DNA of 64,000 nt from Aphanomyces cochlioides. Lineage: Eukaryota; Oomycota; Saprolegniomycetes; Saprolegniales; Verrucalvaceae. Position 1 is the stretch's first letter, and each line of letters begins with the position of its first letter. This document shows positions 43,069-53,232 of this stretch, in pieces. The notes beneath the pieces are model-generated. The model saw nothing but the letters and a program-made list of their open reading frames with translations. It did not search any database and had not been told where the DNA came from. The stretch is from the NCBI GenBank assembly GCA_019828595.1, contig JAHQRK010000030.1, positions 124,001 to 188,000 of the forward strand. Reading direction: 5' to 3'. Both the position numbers and the translations under genes were made by a program.

Positions 43069-43114
43069 TGGAGAAGCAGGGTATCGATCCCTGTACCTCC
43101 CGCATGCTAAGCGG
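43069..43114 (-). tRNA. tRNA-Ala (AGC) 3' part, split by B3
   Basis: Positions 28-73; the 5' part is at 52348-52391. Removing B3 and one 17-bp duplication restores a 73-nt gene exactly (44 + 46 - 17). Confidence 0.94.
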
Positions 43115-45555
43115 TTAACTGAGTATATTAAAGAATTAATATGGCCCAAAAGGGCCGCAAACTAGACTTTCGATTTTGGCTTCATAGGTCGCATAATAAA
43201 TATGTGTTGCGAAATGTGACCTTGGAAGGTTCTTGTGGAAAATCGTCCAGTGTTGCTTAACCGAAATAGACTTGGGGTGTGGGGTAATTTGGAGGAACCA
43301 TGGCAGAAAGAAAATGTTGCATGGCGATTCAGGCTGTGAAAAAATTCAACAGTATAGAGAAGAGCCATACAAGCAACTTTCTTTTCATGACCATCTTGAT
43401 CCGAGTTGGTGGTGGCGAGATACGAGGCAATTTCGGGTTGACTGTGGAGGACTTGAAAATTTGTATACAAAAGTCTTGATAAAAATTCCAAGTGGAGGTA
43501 GGCAGTGAAAAAGGCCAAGTAAATAAAAGCTTGAGTTGGGGTCGATCCATGAATAAATAAATCGACAGGAGAGGAAGGCCAAAAATTGACAAAAGGGTCG
43601 AAACAGAGTAAAATCAGGCCCAAGGAAAATAAATTGGCAAGAGGTAGGAGCCCAAAAAATCCAAAAAGGTCGTGGCCAATTTAATTCGACCTCAGGAGGC
43701 CGAATTAAATCGCTGTAACCATGGGAAAAGCTGGGTTTGAGAGAAAAGACCATCCAAAATAAAATGTTCTTGGACGATTTGACCAGCCAAAAAAATCAAA
43801 CGAGGTCGGTCGTTCCATGACAAGCAAAGTTGATTTCAGGAGCGTCTTCATCGGAGTTGATGGTGGCGAGATAGAGGGAAAATATCCCTTGTGGGTTGGG
43901 CTTTTGGGGTAAACCTCCCAAAAATAATAAAAAAGGGTAAAATATTTGGGAGGAGCCATTTTGACATGCGCCATGCGCGGATAGGTCTCGAGCGCGAGCA
44001 TCGTCGGAGCTGGATTTCGAACGGCGCCGCGGTGCATGGAGCCACTTGGCAGAATCGTAGCGACGATACGTACGAAGGATAGCGCACCATTAGAATCGCC
44101 ATAGGTAGTGTGTAGCGGGAGAGCGCTAGCCAAAACCAGTGTTTTTTCCAATCGGGCGTCTCGGCGGCCAAATTTGAAGGAGTCATAACTTCCGAACGGC
44201 TATGAGATAGATAGCCATACTTGGTGTCCTCCATCAATGGAGGCTAGCGGTGGATGCACCATATTAATCGGTGCATATAGAGTCGTGTAGCTGAAATGAG
44301 CTACGATGGTCGTTTTGGAGCCTTATCGGCTCAAAATGGTTTGGAATCGGAAGTTGGGTTCCTGTGCTGCTATCATGGTGCTTGATAGCTCAAATCCATC
44401 GCGAGGACATTTTCGAGCCTCTCCAACTCTAAGTTGGGCGATCGGAGTTGATTTGCGTTCAGGAGCCATTCCGATGTGTTTTAGCTATTTCACCAAAAGT
44501 TGTCGGGGCGACGGCAAGTAGGTTCCAGGGCTTCAATCATCGCTCTTGATGGCTTAAAACACTCGTCTAGCCATGATAGGATGGAAAGGAGTCATAGCCG
44601 GTCGATAGGAAATGATTTGCGACCTGTAGCCGACTTAAGGTTTTGTAGCCGGTGGATAGGGGCGGTTGACATTTTGGATTGAGGATTGCGAGCAAACCAG
44701 GATGTTTCAGGGCGTTCTAACGCTTTGGCTAGTCGTAATAAGTGGTGGAGCCACCCACTAGACCCCTAGATGTCACTCGGTGACCGTAGGGAAAGCGTTC
44801 GAGTTGTCCTGGTGTTTCACCGGTTTGGGTGACAGTCCAAAATGGGTTCGTGGTTTTGAACCATAGATCTGCAATATGTGCTAGTTGGTGTCGGCATAGA
44901 GCTCGATTCAACTGAGATAACAAGCCACTAAACGTAGAAATCCACGCAGTAGGTCGAGAGAAATTTCACTTTTGGTGACGGGTTGAAACCGGTTCAAAAT
45001 GGGTGTCACCGGGTCGAATTTCCTTTCGAATTTTGTTTCGCGAGTTTGGCGAGGTTTGAGCACTCGCAAACTGGCACATCTTGAGGAGGAGACATGGGAG
45101 AATCTTTTAGGCACCGTGGCGCAATTTTCCCGAACAAAAAGTGTGCACTCGATTTTGAGATTTCGCCCCCAGGGGGAGACGTCGTAACAATTTTCAAAGT
45201 GTTGTTGTGAGAGAACCACTGCACTTTTTTGCAATCTAACGCTTGCGTTTGTCTGCTTGGGATGTCTAGCAACCCTGAAGACCATTAGAATGTCTGAAAT
45301 GATCGTCAGGGCAATGCCAGGGTTGTCGATAGTTTTGCCATTTTGGGTGAACGGATAAAGTCAAGTCGATTTTGTGAACGACTCGGCATGAGATAAAGTT
45401 ACTTGGTGTGTTCATAGAGCTCTGTTAGCTGGGGCTAACGAGCCATCAAACGCATGAAAAGGCCAAGTGGGTCGCGAGAAAATCCACTTTGAGTTTTCCC
45501 ATTGGTTTGGGTGACTTAGGTGAATTTCTTCAAAGGTTGCAATATAACATGCCTT
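43115..45555 (-). other. 3' UTR of B3
   Basis: 2.44 kb, unusually long for a LINE and almost invariant among B1-B5. It contains a near-perfect palindrome of TTTAATTCGGCCTC/GAGGTCGAATTAAA (at 55122-55151 in B4) and two diverged copies of a roughly 60-bp block starting TATCTCGCCACCA (in B4 at about 54958 and 55409). It ends TAATATACTCAGTTAA. No coding domain seen in its open frames. Confidence 0.75.
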
Positions 45556-48500
45556 TTAAGGTTCCAAGGTCTCGTTTTGAGATTGTGGTAAGATTTGGGC
45601 AGAGAACCACTCATTCTGGTGCAAACTATGAAGCACCGATGTCAAGGAAGCCTTCGTGGAGTCGTCCAAGGAGGCTCGATTGACTTGGTACAGATGCCGC
45701 TTTATAATGTGTCCTGCTAAGCTGGATATCGTCATAGGTGTTTTGTTAGGTAAATCTGGACGGTAAATCCGGTCGCACCGAGTTTTCCATATTGTATACC
45801 AAATACAAGATAAAAAAATTGGCCACAGCAAATTAAATCCAGCTTGGAGGTCTTTGTCTTGGAGTGCTATAGGAGAGAAGAATATTTTTTCCATGGTAGT
45901 TGGCCAAGTAAAGTTAAGGGATCTGGCCATGGATTTAAATGGACTCCAACATGCTCGAGTATATGGACAGTCCAAGGTGAAATGTTTATACGTCTCCACT
46001 TCATGACAAAAAATACAAGTGTTCGGGATATCGTCCGAGTACTTGAATTTGTATCGGAGAGGTAAGGCTCGTATAAGCAGTCGATATATGAAAGCACTAT
46101 ACGTTGGCAGAATAAATTTGGGCTGCCTGTAGAATGCGACCACTTTAATATTTTCCTTGTGGGCATAAAAATCCGAGGGTACCAATAAATGCGCTGTGGG
46201 TAAAACCTCCTGAGCTGATTTGGATTTAAATTCATGAGTTAAATCATCCAAGGTGGCATCAATAAAGGGTAAAAAGCCGTCTTTAAAATTTCCAGCCCAA
46301 GTAATTTCGGTAGCCGTTTGCCGATAAGGTGTAGGCTGACGAAAATTAATTTCTGTGTCCTCGGGTGGAGATGGTAGAATAGCTTTAAGTCTCCCGTGTA
46401 GAGCATACCACCATTTATGATCGGGAGTGGCTAAATGGCGTCTTGAGCATTGAGATTTAATCCAATCTAACAGGATTTTCCGATCCATAAGATTGCCATT
46501 TTCATCGAGTAGGTGGCGAACATGGGTAAAATTTAATTTTGCCAGTGATACAGCATAATCATAAGTCTTTGGATAGCAGTGTTCAAAGACAGTTTTCTCC
46601 AAGGGTAAGAATTGATTGTGCCAAAGTGGAAAATTTCCATCGACTTGTACTGTGGGAAATTTAAGTGGGGTTGGAGATAAGGATAACCATAGTCGAGTAA
46701 ATGCTGACCAGAGAGGTGGAACCTTATCTTGGTGTGATATGGCTTTGTACATACTAGAGTGTGGACTCATGAAAAGGAGATCATAAAAATTTCCCCATGG
46801 ACTGAAGGCTCTGGAGAGTAAATATTCTCCAATGGATAGCCATGCTGGCAATTTCGTTTGACCATACGAGTTGTGAGGTGGTGCTAGGAGTAGCTTGAAG
46901 CATTTAAAGGTCATGACCCGGTGTAGTTTTGACCACCAGTGGGTAGACGATTTAAATCCGAGACCACCTTGTGCTTTTGGAAGGAAAATAATGTCCGAGT
47001 TGAATTGATGCAAATAACGTTGAGTCGAATATGGATCAATTGTATCGCCGTGAATAAATTGCTTGGCGACCTTGTCGAATAGTTTGGCATATTCTTTGTC
47101 GATCGGAATAAATTGGAGTTGATACCAGAGCACAGGAAAACAAATTGACCTTAGGATTGTCACTTTTCCGGGTAGGGTTCGTGCTCGATAAGACCATAAT
47201 TGTGTTCTTGAGACCAATTTCTCCAATAGCGAATTTAAACGTGTTGTGGCTGTGATGTTGGGAGAAATTAAAAGGCCCAACGATTTAGCAGGTTTGTCAT
47301 CAGTAATAGCCAAAGGTGCCAGGTCTGGAGGTAAATTGGCATGGGTTAATAATTCTGTCTTGGAGAGATTTAACTTGAAACCAGAGATATCACAGAATTT
47401 TTTGACGATGTCGAGTTGGAGTTGCAACGTCGATGTATTTTTGGAGTACAATTGGGAGTCGTCTGCATAATAGCTCCCGGTGTGAGTGTGATGACCAATT
47501 CGTATGCCCAAATCTTTTCTCTTGCGTATGGCTAAACACATAGGTTCTAGCGCCAAGACAAATAAAAGAGGTGATAATGGGTCGCCTTGTAAAACACCAC
47601 GTTGGATCTTAAATGGGTTGGATAAATGTCCATTGACAATAATTCGTCCACGACGATTTGAATAAAGCACTTTGACCATGTTGAGAAAGGACGGTGGAAA
47701 ATTAAATTCCTTCAGGGTTGCCAATAAATAGGAATGGTTGACCCTATCAAAGGCTTTTTCAAAGTCCAAGAGGGCCACAATAGACTCGGAGGAATAAAAC
47801 TTCATAAAGTGATTCAGGTCTTCCAAGCGCAGTAAATTGGTTTGGATTGATCGACCACGAATAAAACCTGTTTGATCCGGGTGGACTATCGACTGAATGA
47901 TTCTCTGCATTCGTTCTGCAAGGACCATTGTGAGGATTTTCACGTCGATATTGACCAAGCTGATGGGACGGTAATTTTTTGGGAGTAGTTTGTCGTCCTT
48001 TTTGTACAGCAGTACAATTAAACTTGTCAATTGGGAGGGTGCCAAGTTGGAGTGAGAGTTGATTTGGTAATAGTATAGCATTTCCAAAGCCAGGGACCAT
48101 TCATGGGGAAACATTTTCAAAATTTCGTAGGGCAGTGAATTTGGCCCAGGAGTTGAATTCCGTTTGGAGTGTTTAATGGCAAAATAAAATTCGTTTGCCG
48201 TGAGAGGAGCCCCAATAAATCTCTTGTCGTCGATATTGAGTCGGCGAGATATCAGAGTTTTTAAATACTTGGCCATTCTTTCCTTGTCAACTGCCTCATG
48301 GTCGCCATACAGGTCAGAATAAAACTCGTGGAGTGTCGAGGAAATTGATTGTTGATCAGAAGCAATATTTCCATTGGACATTTTGAGTGCCTTGAAGGGA
48401 GATTTTTGTAAAGGGATTGTGCGAGGTGGCTTCAGGTGAAATTTGGTACACCTTTCCGCTTTCTCGAGATGAGTTTGCATAGCAGTATCTTCCCGTAGGA

Positions 48501-49641
48501 CTTTTTTCCTGTCATGGTATTCATGTATGGCAGCTTGAATTGTTTTGATACGTGCCATCAAGGACGCACATGGGGCGTTTTGGTAATCCCGAATCAATAA
48601 AGCCAAATCCATAGATAATTTCTTGAGAGGCCTTTGTTGATTTTCGACCAACTCGTCGTGTAGGTATTTTAATTGATTTCGCATGTTGGTGATCATGGTG
48701 TCGAAATGTAGACCAACATTTGAGTTTAATTGGGTCTTGGTAAGGAAGGTTTCAAGTTGACGAGAGATAATGAATTTGGCCTTGTCATTGTTGAGAACCC
48801 ATTGTGGTGTTTTCCATGGACCAGGTCCCATTGATACTGCTGGACGTTTGGTCAATAATTTGCAGGGAGTGTGGTCAGCATGAGGAATTAGTTCCAGGTG
48901 ACGAAATTTCAGATGACGTAGGGATGCCATAGCAGACGAGATGAAAATATAGTCAAGCCGATTGACAAATTTTGGACTTGTGAAAGCACGTTTCAGTGGA
49001 TTTTGTTGACGGAAAATGTCAACGAGGTGTAAATCTTGTAGCCATAGGTTGAGTTCATATGAGCCATGAGTCGCATGAGTCGAAGGACGGCATGAATCTA
49101 ATGTTGGGGAGAAAATAACGTTAAAGTCGCCACCAACAATATGAAAAGCTTCGGGTGGAAAATCGCGAGGCAGATCATTAAAAAAATCCACACGGTCGTG
49201 ATAGTCGTACGGAGCATAGATGTTGTGAATAAAAACCGGGATATTGTCCAGAGTGGCCGATATAAGTAAATAACGACCACGGAGGAGAGGTTTGTCCCAA
49301 GAGTGGTTTAAATTGGTGCAATTGTCCAGAGGGCAGTCAGGATGAATAAATGTAGCAAGGCCTCCAGTAGGATGAGAGGTATTGCTGATGGAATAAATTG
49401 GCTCCTCGTAGAAGAAAGTGCCTTGTTGGTTGGTATGTTTTTTCCAGTAGAAATTGATTTTGCCATGGTCGCTGGGGTAAGGCAGTCGAGTTTCTTGGAT
49501 AAGTGAGATAGAGTTTTTGAGGAGAAAGTTCTTGAGAAGGTGGTGGAAAGAGTTGGAGAGACCATTTGTGTTGAGAGAAAACAAGCTAATATCCCAGTCG
49601 ATAATGGCTTGTGGTAGCGCGTTAATTGTGGTCACGGTCAT
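45556..49641 (-). CDS. ORF2 of B3: endonuclease-reverse transcriptase
   Basis: 1,361 codons from the ATG at 49641, 100 nt after the ORF1 stop with no overlap. AP-like endonuclease: N24/N26, QET at 49-51, GGDFN at 170-174, RLDYIF and ADH. Reverse transcriptase: STPGPNSLPYEI, NYRPISLVNIDVK, D626 in LLDFEKAFD, QGDP at 685-688, YADD at 725-728. Zinc motif C1209-X2-C1212-X7-H1220-X4-C1225 near the C-terminus. The endonuclease is the likely source of specificity for the tRNA-Ala anticodon arm. No inactivating mutation. Confidence 0.96.
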   Translation of the reverse strand: MTVTTINALPQAIIDWDISLFSLNTNGLSNSFHHLLKNFLLKNSISLIQETRLPYPSDHGKINFYWKKHTNQQGTFFYEEPIYSISNTSHPTGGLATFIHPDCPLDNCTNLNHSWDKPLLRGRYLLISATLDNIPVFIHNIYAPYDYHDRVDFFNDLPRDFPPEAFHIVGGDFNVIFSPTLDSCRPSTHATHGSYELNLWLQDLHLVDIFRQQNPLKRAFTSPKFVNRLDYIFISSAMASLRHLKFRHLELIPHADHTPCKLLTKRPAVSMGPGPWKTPQWVLNNDKAKFIISRQLETFLTKTQLNSNVGLHFDTMITNMRNQLKYLHDELVENQQRPLKKLSMDLALLIRDYQNAPCASLMARIKTIQAAIHEYHDRKKVLREDTAMQTHLEKAERCTKFHLKPPRTIPLQKSPFKALKMSNGNIASDQQSISSTLHEFYSDLYGDHEAVDKERMAKYLKTLISRRLNIDDKRFIGAPLTANEFYFAIKHSKRNSTPGPNSLPYEILKMFPHEWSLALEMLYYYQINSHSNLAPSQLTSLIVLLYKKDDKLLPKNYRPISLVNIDVKILTMVLAERMQRIIQSIVHPDQTGFIRGRSIQTNLLRLEDLNHFMKFYSSESIVALLDFEKAFDRVNHSYLLATLKEFNFPPSFLNMVKVLYSNRRGRIIVNGHLSNPFKIQRGVLQGDPLSPLLFVLALEPMCLAIRKRKDLGIRIGHHTHTGSYYADDSQLYSKNTSTLQLQLDIVKKFCDISGFKLNLSKTELLTHANLPPDLAPLAITDDKPAKSLGLLISPNITATTRLNSLLEKLVSRTQLWSYRARTLPGKVTILRSICFPVLWYQLQFIPIDKEYAKLFDKVAKQFIHGDTIDPYSTQRYLHQFNSDIIFLPKAQGGLGFKSSTHWWSKLHRVMTFKCFKLLLAPPHNSYGQTKLPAWLSIGEYLLSRAFSPWGNFYDLLFMSPHSSMYKAISHQDKVPPLWSAFTRLWLSLSPTPLKFPTVQVDGNFPLWHNQFLPLEKTVFEHCYPKTYDYAVSLAKLNFTHVRHLLDENGNLMDRKILLDWIKSQCSRRHLATPDHKWWYALHGRLKAILPSPPEDTEINFRQPTPYRQTATEITWAGNFKDGFLPFIDATLDDLTHEFKSKSAQEVLPTAHLLVPSDFYAHKENIKVVAFYRQPKFILPTYSAFIYRLLIRALPLRYKFKYSDDIPNTCIFCHEVETYKHFTLDCPYTRACWSPFKSMARSLNFTWPTTMEKIFFSPIALQDKDLQAGFNLLWPIFLSCIWYTIWKTRCDRIYRPDLPNKTPMTISSLAGHIIKRHLYQVNRASLDDSTKASLTSVLHSLHQNEWFSAQILPQSQNETLEP

Positions 49642-49741
49642 GATTAATATTTGGGTTTTGATTTTTTGACTTCAAGTCGTTGTGTTGGTTTGGGTCGGGG
49701 TGTGGTGATTGTGGTTTTAATTGATTTTGTGTGTTGGCGAG

Positions 49742-52267
49742 TCAATTGGAGTCTGCATTGTCACCATCGCCAAGTTCTTTGTAGTCGAGTTCAGGAGCCT
49801 TTTCGTCCGGAAGTAAAGTTAACAAGGCATCAGTATCCGAGTCAAAACACTTCGTAGGGTCAATTGTTTGGAGTGCCAGATCTTTCACAATATGGCTCAA
49901 CTCTTCTTCAATTTTATGATGTTGCACCAGGTTTCCAGCAGCGGGACTGGAAATTAATTTAATCAAGGAGGCGTCCGTGATTAAATTGCAATTGGGCCAA
50001 CGGTGGACTTTGTCTTTCAGGCACAGATTAATATACTCATCGTTCGTATAAGCTTCAGGTGCTCTGTTGGACAGAAATAGATCGATTGCTGCTAGAGATC
50101 TTCTCATGTGGTAGTCTTCGTCATTTGGACACAAACTTTGGAATAGATTTGTGGGGCTGTAATTTTCAGGAGGAGGATGGCCATGCTGTTTTTGGTAGTA
50201 CGAGGTAAATCGTTCTTCATCAATAGCTTGCATGGGATTTTCTCCAGCCATTAAACGTATAATTCCTCTCGAGGCAATTAAATTGGATGCGATTTTGCGA
50301 GATTTTGGGTCCATATAGATATTTCCAATAAAGCCAGGTTGGTTGAGGGTTTCATCATGAAATACCAATGGGTTGGTAGATTCATTCAGTTTTTTCTTCA
50401 GCTCTGTGATTTGAGCCTTCACTTTGGCTCCTGCTGGTTTCGTAGAGGCTGGAATTTTTTTGGGTATCGTTGATTTTGGGGACGAAGCAGGACGTTTTTT
50501 GGGCGTGTCGGTAGGAACGATATCAAGATGGAATCGAGGAACCGTTGTGCCTGAAGTTGTCACGTCAGAGTCGTCTGAGCTGAGGATAGCGAATCGATTT
50601 TGTGTTGGAATCGAGGTAGCTGATATTTTGTATTGGGGACCTTGAATTAAACCGGCTCGAGTTGGTTTAAATTCGTCCTGGGATAAATTGGGTTTGTCTG
50701 TGAGAATAATATTATTCTCGCTCGAGCCCTTGGGTGATTGTGGAGGATTTAATATCTTCTTGGGTTGAGCTACCATTTCTTCCTCTTCGATATTTGATTT
50801 CTCCTCTTGTTCCATGTCCACATCGCTTGACAGGTCGACAAAGTTTTCCTTGCCATTTTGATTTTCCTTGGGATCGGCATTAGGGGATTCGGAGTTTCCA
50901 GTTGTGCCAGTATTTTCCTTCGGGGTGTTGGGTGGTTGGTTTTCTGTCGATGGATTTTCGGGAGCATCAGTTTTTTCCTCTGTAGCGTTTTCCTCGACAT
51001 GGTCTGTATTCTTTTTAGCGTCGTCTTTTTGTTTGGCTTTTTCCAGTCTAGCTTGAACGCTGGGAGGGACCGTTTGATTGAGGGACCGAATTTTATGTTG
51101 AAAAACATAAACTTGGTTTTGGATCTCGATTTCTCTCAGAGGCTCGCCTCCATCATCTGGTACCAATGCCAAAGGAGGAGTTTCGGAGTCAAAAAGGACT
51201 CGAAATTGGGTCGAGCGTAATAAATTGTCAGTACTGGGGTTAAAACCAACAATGACGCAGTGAGTGAGCTCTTCCAACTTTTTCAAAATCGCTTTTTGAA
51301 TATCGTGATCCACCAGGTTGTTGAAAGTAATAAAATAAAGTTTCGAGTGGGGAGAATATTCAGGCACAGTAAATTCTTGTTTTCCCAGACGAAGGGAGGT
51401 TCCACAAGTTTTGCGCAATAGATCATCGTCATAAAACGTCAAAGAGAGAGTAGTCGGGATTTTCTTGTGGAACAGAATTTCCTTGAATTTCGATTCCCAA
51501 AGCGTACCCGGGTTTTGGGTAATTAAATTCGCTCGGATTTGGTAGTCCTTGACTTGACGGAAAGCTTCTCCCAGAGGAATGTCCACAGTGCAAGCCTTCG
51601 AGGATGGAGTTTTCAAGATGTCTTCAATGAATTCATCCATAGCAGTAGGGTTTTGGCGGAATTCTCGAGCTTGTCGAATTAATTCTTCCAATTCAGAGTC
51701 GTCAATGGGATGCCCACCAGTGTTGCGAACCAATTGGGTTTTCACATGGCGGGCTCCTTCCCATACATTATTTTTCTTCGAGTTGGTTTTTTTGCCTTCG
51801 TTGTTGGACGAAGCTTGTTTTTTGGGGTTGGAGGGTTTGGCAGGAGAGTTTGTCCCATCTTTGGAGGGATTTTTCGAATTAGGTAAAACTCGTCCATGAG
51901 GGGTGCCGTCAGGATGGGTAATATTCTCCCCAGGCTTGTCAGAATCCTTGGGTAATTTGCCACCATTGGCGTCAGAGGCAGGTTTTTCGTTGGAACCATT
52001 AATATCCATACCCATTCCTGCATCATCGGGTCCATTTTTTTTGTCCATATTTGGACCAGTGTCACCACCTAAGTCAACACCATCTTGGTTGGAAACATTT
52101 TCCCTACGAAGAGAGTCGGACGCAGCGGCGCTGTTCCTAGAGGAAGGAGGTTTTTCAGCGGCTTCTCGGCTCGGACCGGGCGTCGCTTGGCTAGGGTCAG
52201 GCGTCGATTCACGTTGAGCGAATCGAGACACCGTCGAAAGGATGGTTTTTTCCGCGCTAGAGGCCAT
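49742..52267 (-). CDS. ORF1 protein of B3
   Basis: 841 codons from the ATG at 52267 (MASSAEKTIL). Differs from B2 by a handful of residues. Same layout: polar N-terminus, central region with LRLGKQEFTVPEYSPHSKLYFITF, Glu/Lys/Asn-rich linker, QNRFAILSSDDSD, Lys/Pro-rich basic patch, and a C-terminal domain with LAAIDLFLSNRAP and WPNCNLITDASLIKLI. The C-terminal domain has the same predicted pattern as in families A and C. Function inferred as RNA/particle protein. Confidence 0.87.
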   Translation of the reverse strand: MASSAEKTILSTVSRFAQRESTPDPSQATPGPSREAAEKPPSSRNSAAASDSLRRENVSNQDGVDLGGDTGPNMDKKNGPDDAGMGMDINGSNEKPASDANGGKLPKDSDKPGENITHPDGTPHGRVLPNSKNPSKDGTNSPAKPSNPKKQASSNNEGKKTNSKKNNVWEGARHVKTQLVRNTGGHPIDDSELEELIRQAREFRQNPTAMDEFIEDILKTPSSKACTVDIPLGEAFRQVKDYQIRANLITQNPGTLWESKFKEILFHKKIPTTLSLTFYDDDLLRKTCGTSLRLGKQEFTVPEYSPHSKLYFITFNNLVDHDIQKAILKKLEELTHCVIVGFNPSTDNLLRSTQFRVLFDSETPPLALVPDDGGEPLREIEIQNQVYVFQHKIRSLNQTVPPSVQARLEKAKQKDDAKKNTDHVEENATEEKTDAPENPSTENQPPNTPKENTGTTGNSESPNADPKENQNGKENFVDLSSDVDMEQEEKSNIEEEEMVAQPKKILNPPQSPKGSSENNIILTDKPNLSQDEFKPTRAGLIQGPQYKISATSIPTQNRFAILSSDDSDVTTSGTTVPRFHLDIVPTDTPKKRPASSPKSTIPKKIPASTKPAGAKVKAQITELKKKLNESTNPLVFHDETLNQPGFIGNIYMDPKSRKIASNLIASRGIIRLMAGENPMQAIDEERFTSYYQKQHGHPPPENYSPTNLFQSLCPNDEDYHMRRSLAAIDLFLSNRAPEAYTNDEYINLCLKDKVHRWPNCNLITDASLIKLISSPAAGNLVQHHKIEEELSHIVKDLALQTIDPTKCFDSDTDALLTLLPDEKAPELDYKELGDGDNADSN

Positions 52268-52347
52268 GACGTTGTCGAAAGCACCTAAAAAGCAAGATTT
52301 TCCGTTGGGGGGCTGTGGTAGTTTAACCTACAAAGCAAAAACGAAAG

Positions 52348-52391
52348 TCCCGCATGCTAAGCGGGCGCTCTACCATCTGAGCTACATCCCC
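52348..52391 (-). tRNA. tRNA-Ala (AGC) 5' part, split by B3
   Basis: Positions 1-44, followed on the right directly by the native 5' flank. This is the only minus-strand 5' part without an A, C or D insertion, so it shows the original upstream sequence of the gene. Confidence 0.94.
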
Positions 52392-53077
52392 TTTTTACTG
52401 TTCTTTTGTGTCTGTGCATCAAGTCCGCCAAATCGTCCACTTTCTTGTTCTTGTCTGTACAAGGATAGATTGTGACGACCCTTTTGCAACCAGGCATTCG
52501 TCGTGTCTACGGGATACTTGTATGCCAAAATGTCCCGTGGAGACTGTCGATTTCTTGTCGGCTTGTTGGAGAACTCGTTGGTGTGGATGAAGCTGTTGCA
52601 AACCCGTTTTTTGACAGTACGTCGATTTCTGGTCGTCTTTTTTTGGTATCTGAGGGTGTGAATCGATAGAGCTTTTCAAAAGCAAGAGTTTGCAAGTAGT
52701 TTGAGGTCAATCGGAGCAATATTGCAAAAGTTATGAGCAAAAAACGATTTCGACCGATGGGACACGAACCGTTCACACCAAAAAGTGTCAAGCGATTGAC
52801 AACAAAAGAGATGTTTTCTATCCTTCTTTATCCATGTGACGCGACCACAAACACCATTCAAAGTGCTGTACACATTCTGGTTCAACCATTTCATTGCACA
52901 TCGACCAAGTGATTCCAAGAAATATACTGTTCAAAGTCTAACTGTTATATTTTCCATTGTGGACAGTGTATACTTGTCAAGTTGAATACAGATAATGTTG
53001 GAAAAGAAGTGTCCTACAGAGGTGAAAAGGAGATCGCGTGAAAGAGTAGTGTCCTGAATAGAAAGAAGCTAAAAAGA
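52392..53077 (-). repeat. tRNA array spacer, unit 5
   Basis: 686-bp spacer copy in its native setting, joined directly to tRNA-Ala on one side and tRNA-His on the other. No gene seen. Confidence 0.88.
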
Positions 53078-53149
53078 TGCGCCTGCCGGGAGTCGAACCC
53101 GGGATGTCACGGCCACAACGTGAAGTACTGACCACTATACTACAGACGC
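53078..53149 (-). tRNA. tRNA-His (GTG), unit 5
   Basis: Complete; last minus-strand copy before the array flips. Confidence 0.96.
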
Positions 53150-53150
53150 C

Positions 53151-53188
53151 TGGAGAAGCAGGGTATCGATCCCTGTACCTCCCGCATG
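53151..53188 (-). tRNA. tRNA-Ala 3' part cut at the inversion junction
   Basis: Positions 36-73 only. The anticodon loop is cut after position 36, 8 nt shorter than the other 3' parts, so this end was not made by a family B insertion. Confidence 0.88.
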
Positions 53189-53193
53189 TACAT
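53189..53193. other. Inversion junction of the tRNA array
   Basis: Five bases (TACAT) join a minus-strand tRNA-Ala fragment to a plus-strand one. With the neighbouring bases they make the palindrome ATGTACAT. To the left all tRNA units read minus; to the right they read plus. Confidence 0.75.
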
Positions 53194-53232
53194 TGTAACT
53201 CAGATGGTAGAGCGCCCGCTTAGCATGCGGGA
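53194..53232 (+). tRNA. tRNA-Ala 5' part (truncated) before B4
   Basis: Positions 6-44 with one substitution (G10 to A). Positions 1-5 are lost at the inversion junction. Its last 17 nt are the left duplication of B4. Confidence 0.88.

Larger units (their letters stand above)
43115..52347 (-). mobile_element. Family B retrotransposon, copy B3 (full length, both ORFs intact)
   Basis: 9,233 bp with a perfect 17-bp duplication (43098-43114 and 52348-52364), an 80-bp 5' UTR, ORF1 and ORF2 without breaks, and a complete 2.44-kb 3' UTR. It is the best candidate in the window for an active element. It sits in sense orientation in the anticodon arm, splitting tRNA-Ala between its A box and B box. 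Confidence 0.95.

Noticed and set aside
53189..53193. Family B insertion as the cause of the cut tRNA-Ala at the junction
   Set aside because: The 3' part stops at position 36 and not 28, and no B sequence is adjacent on the left, so a rearrangement is needed.
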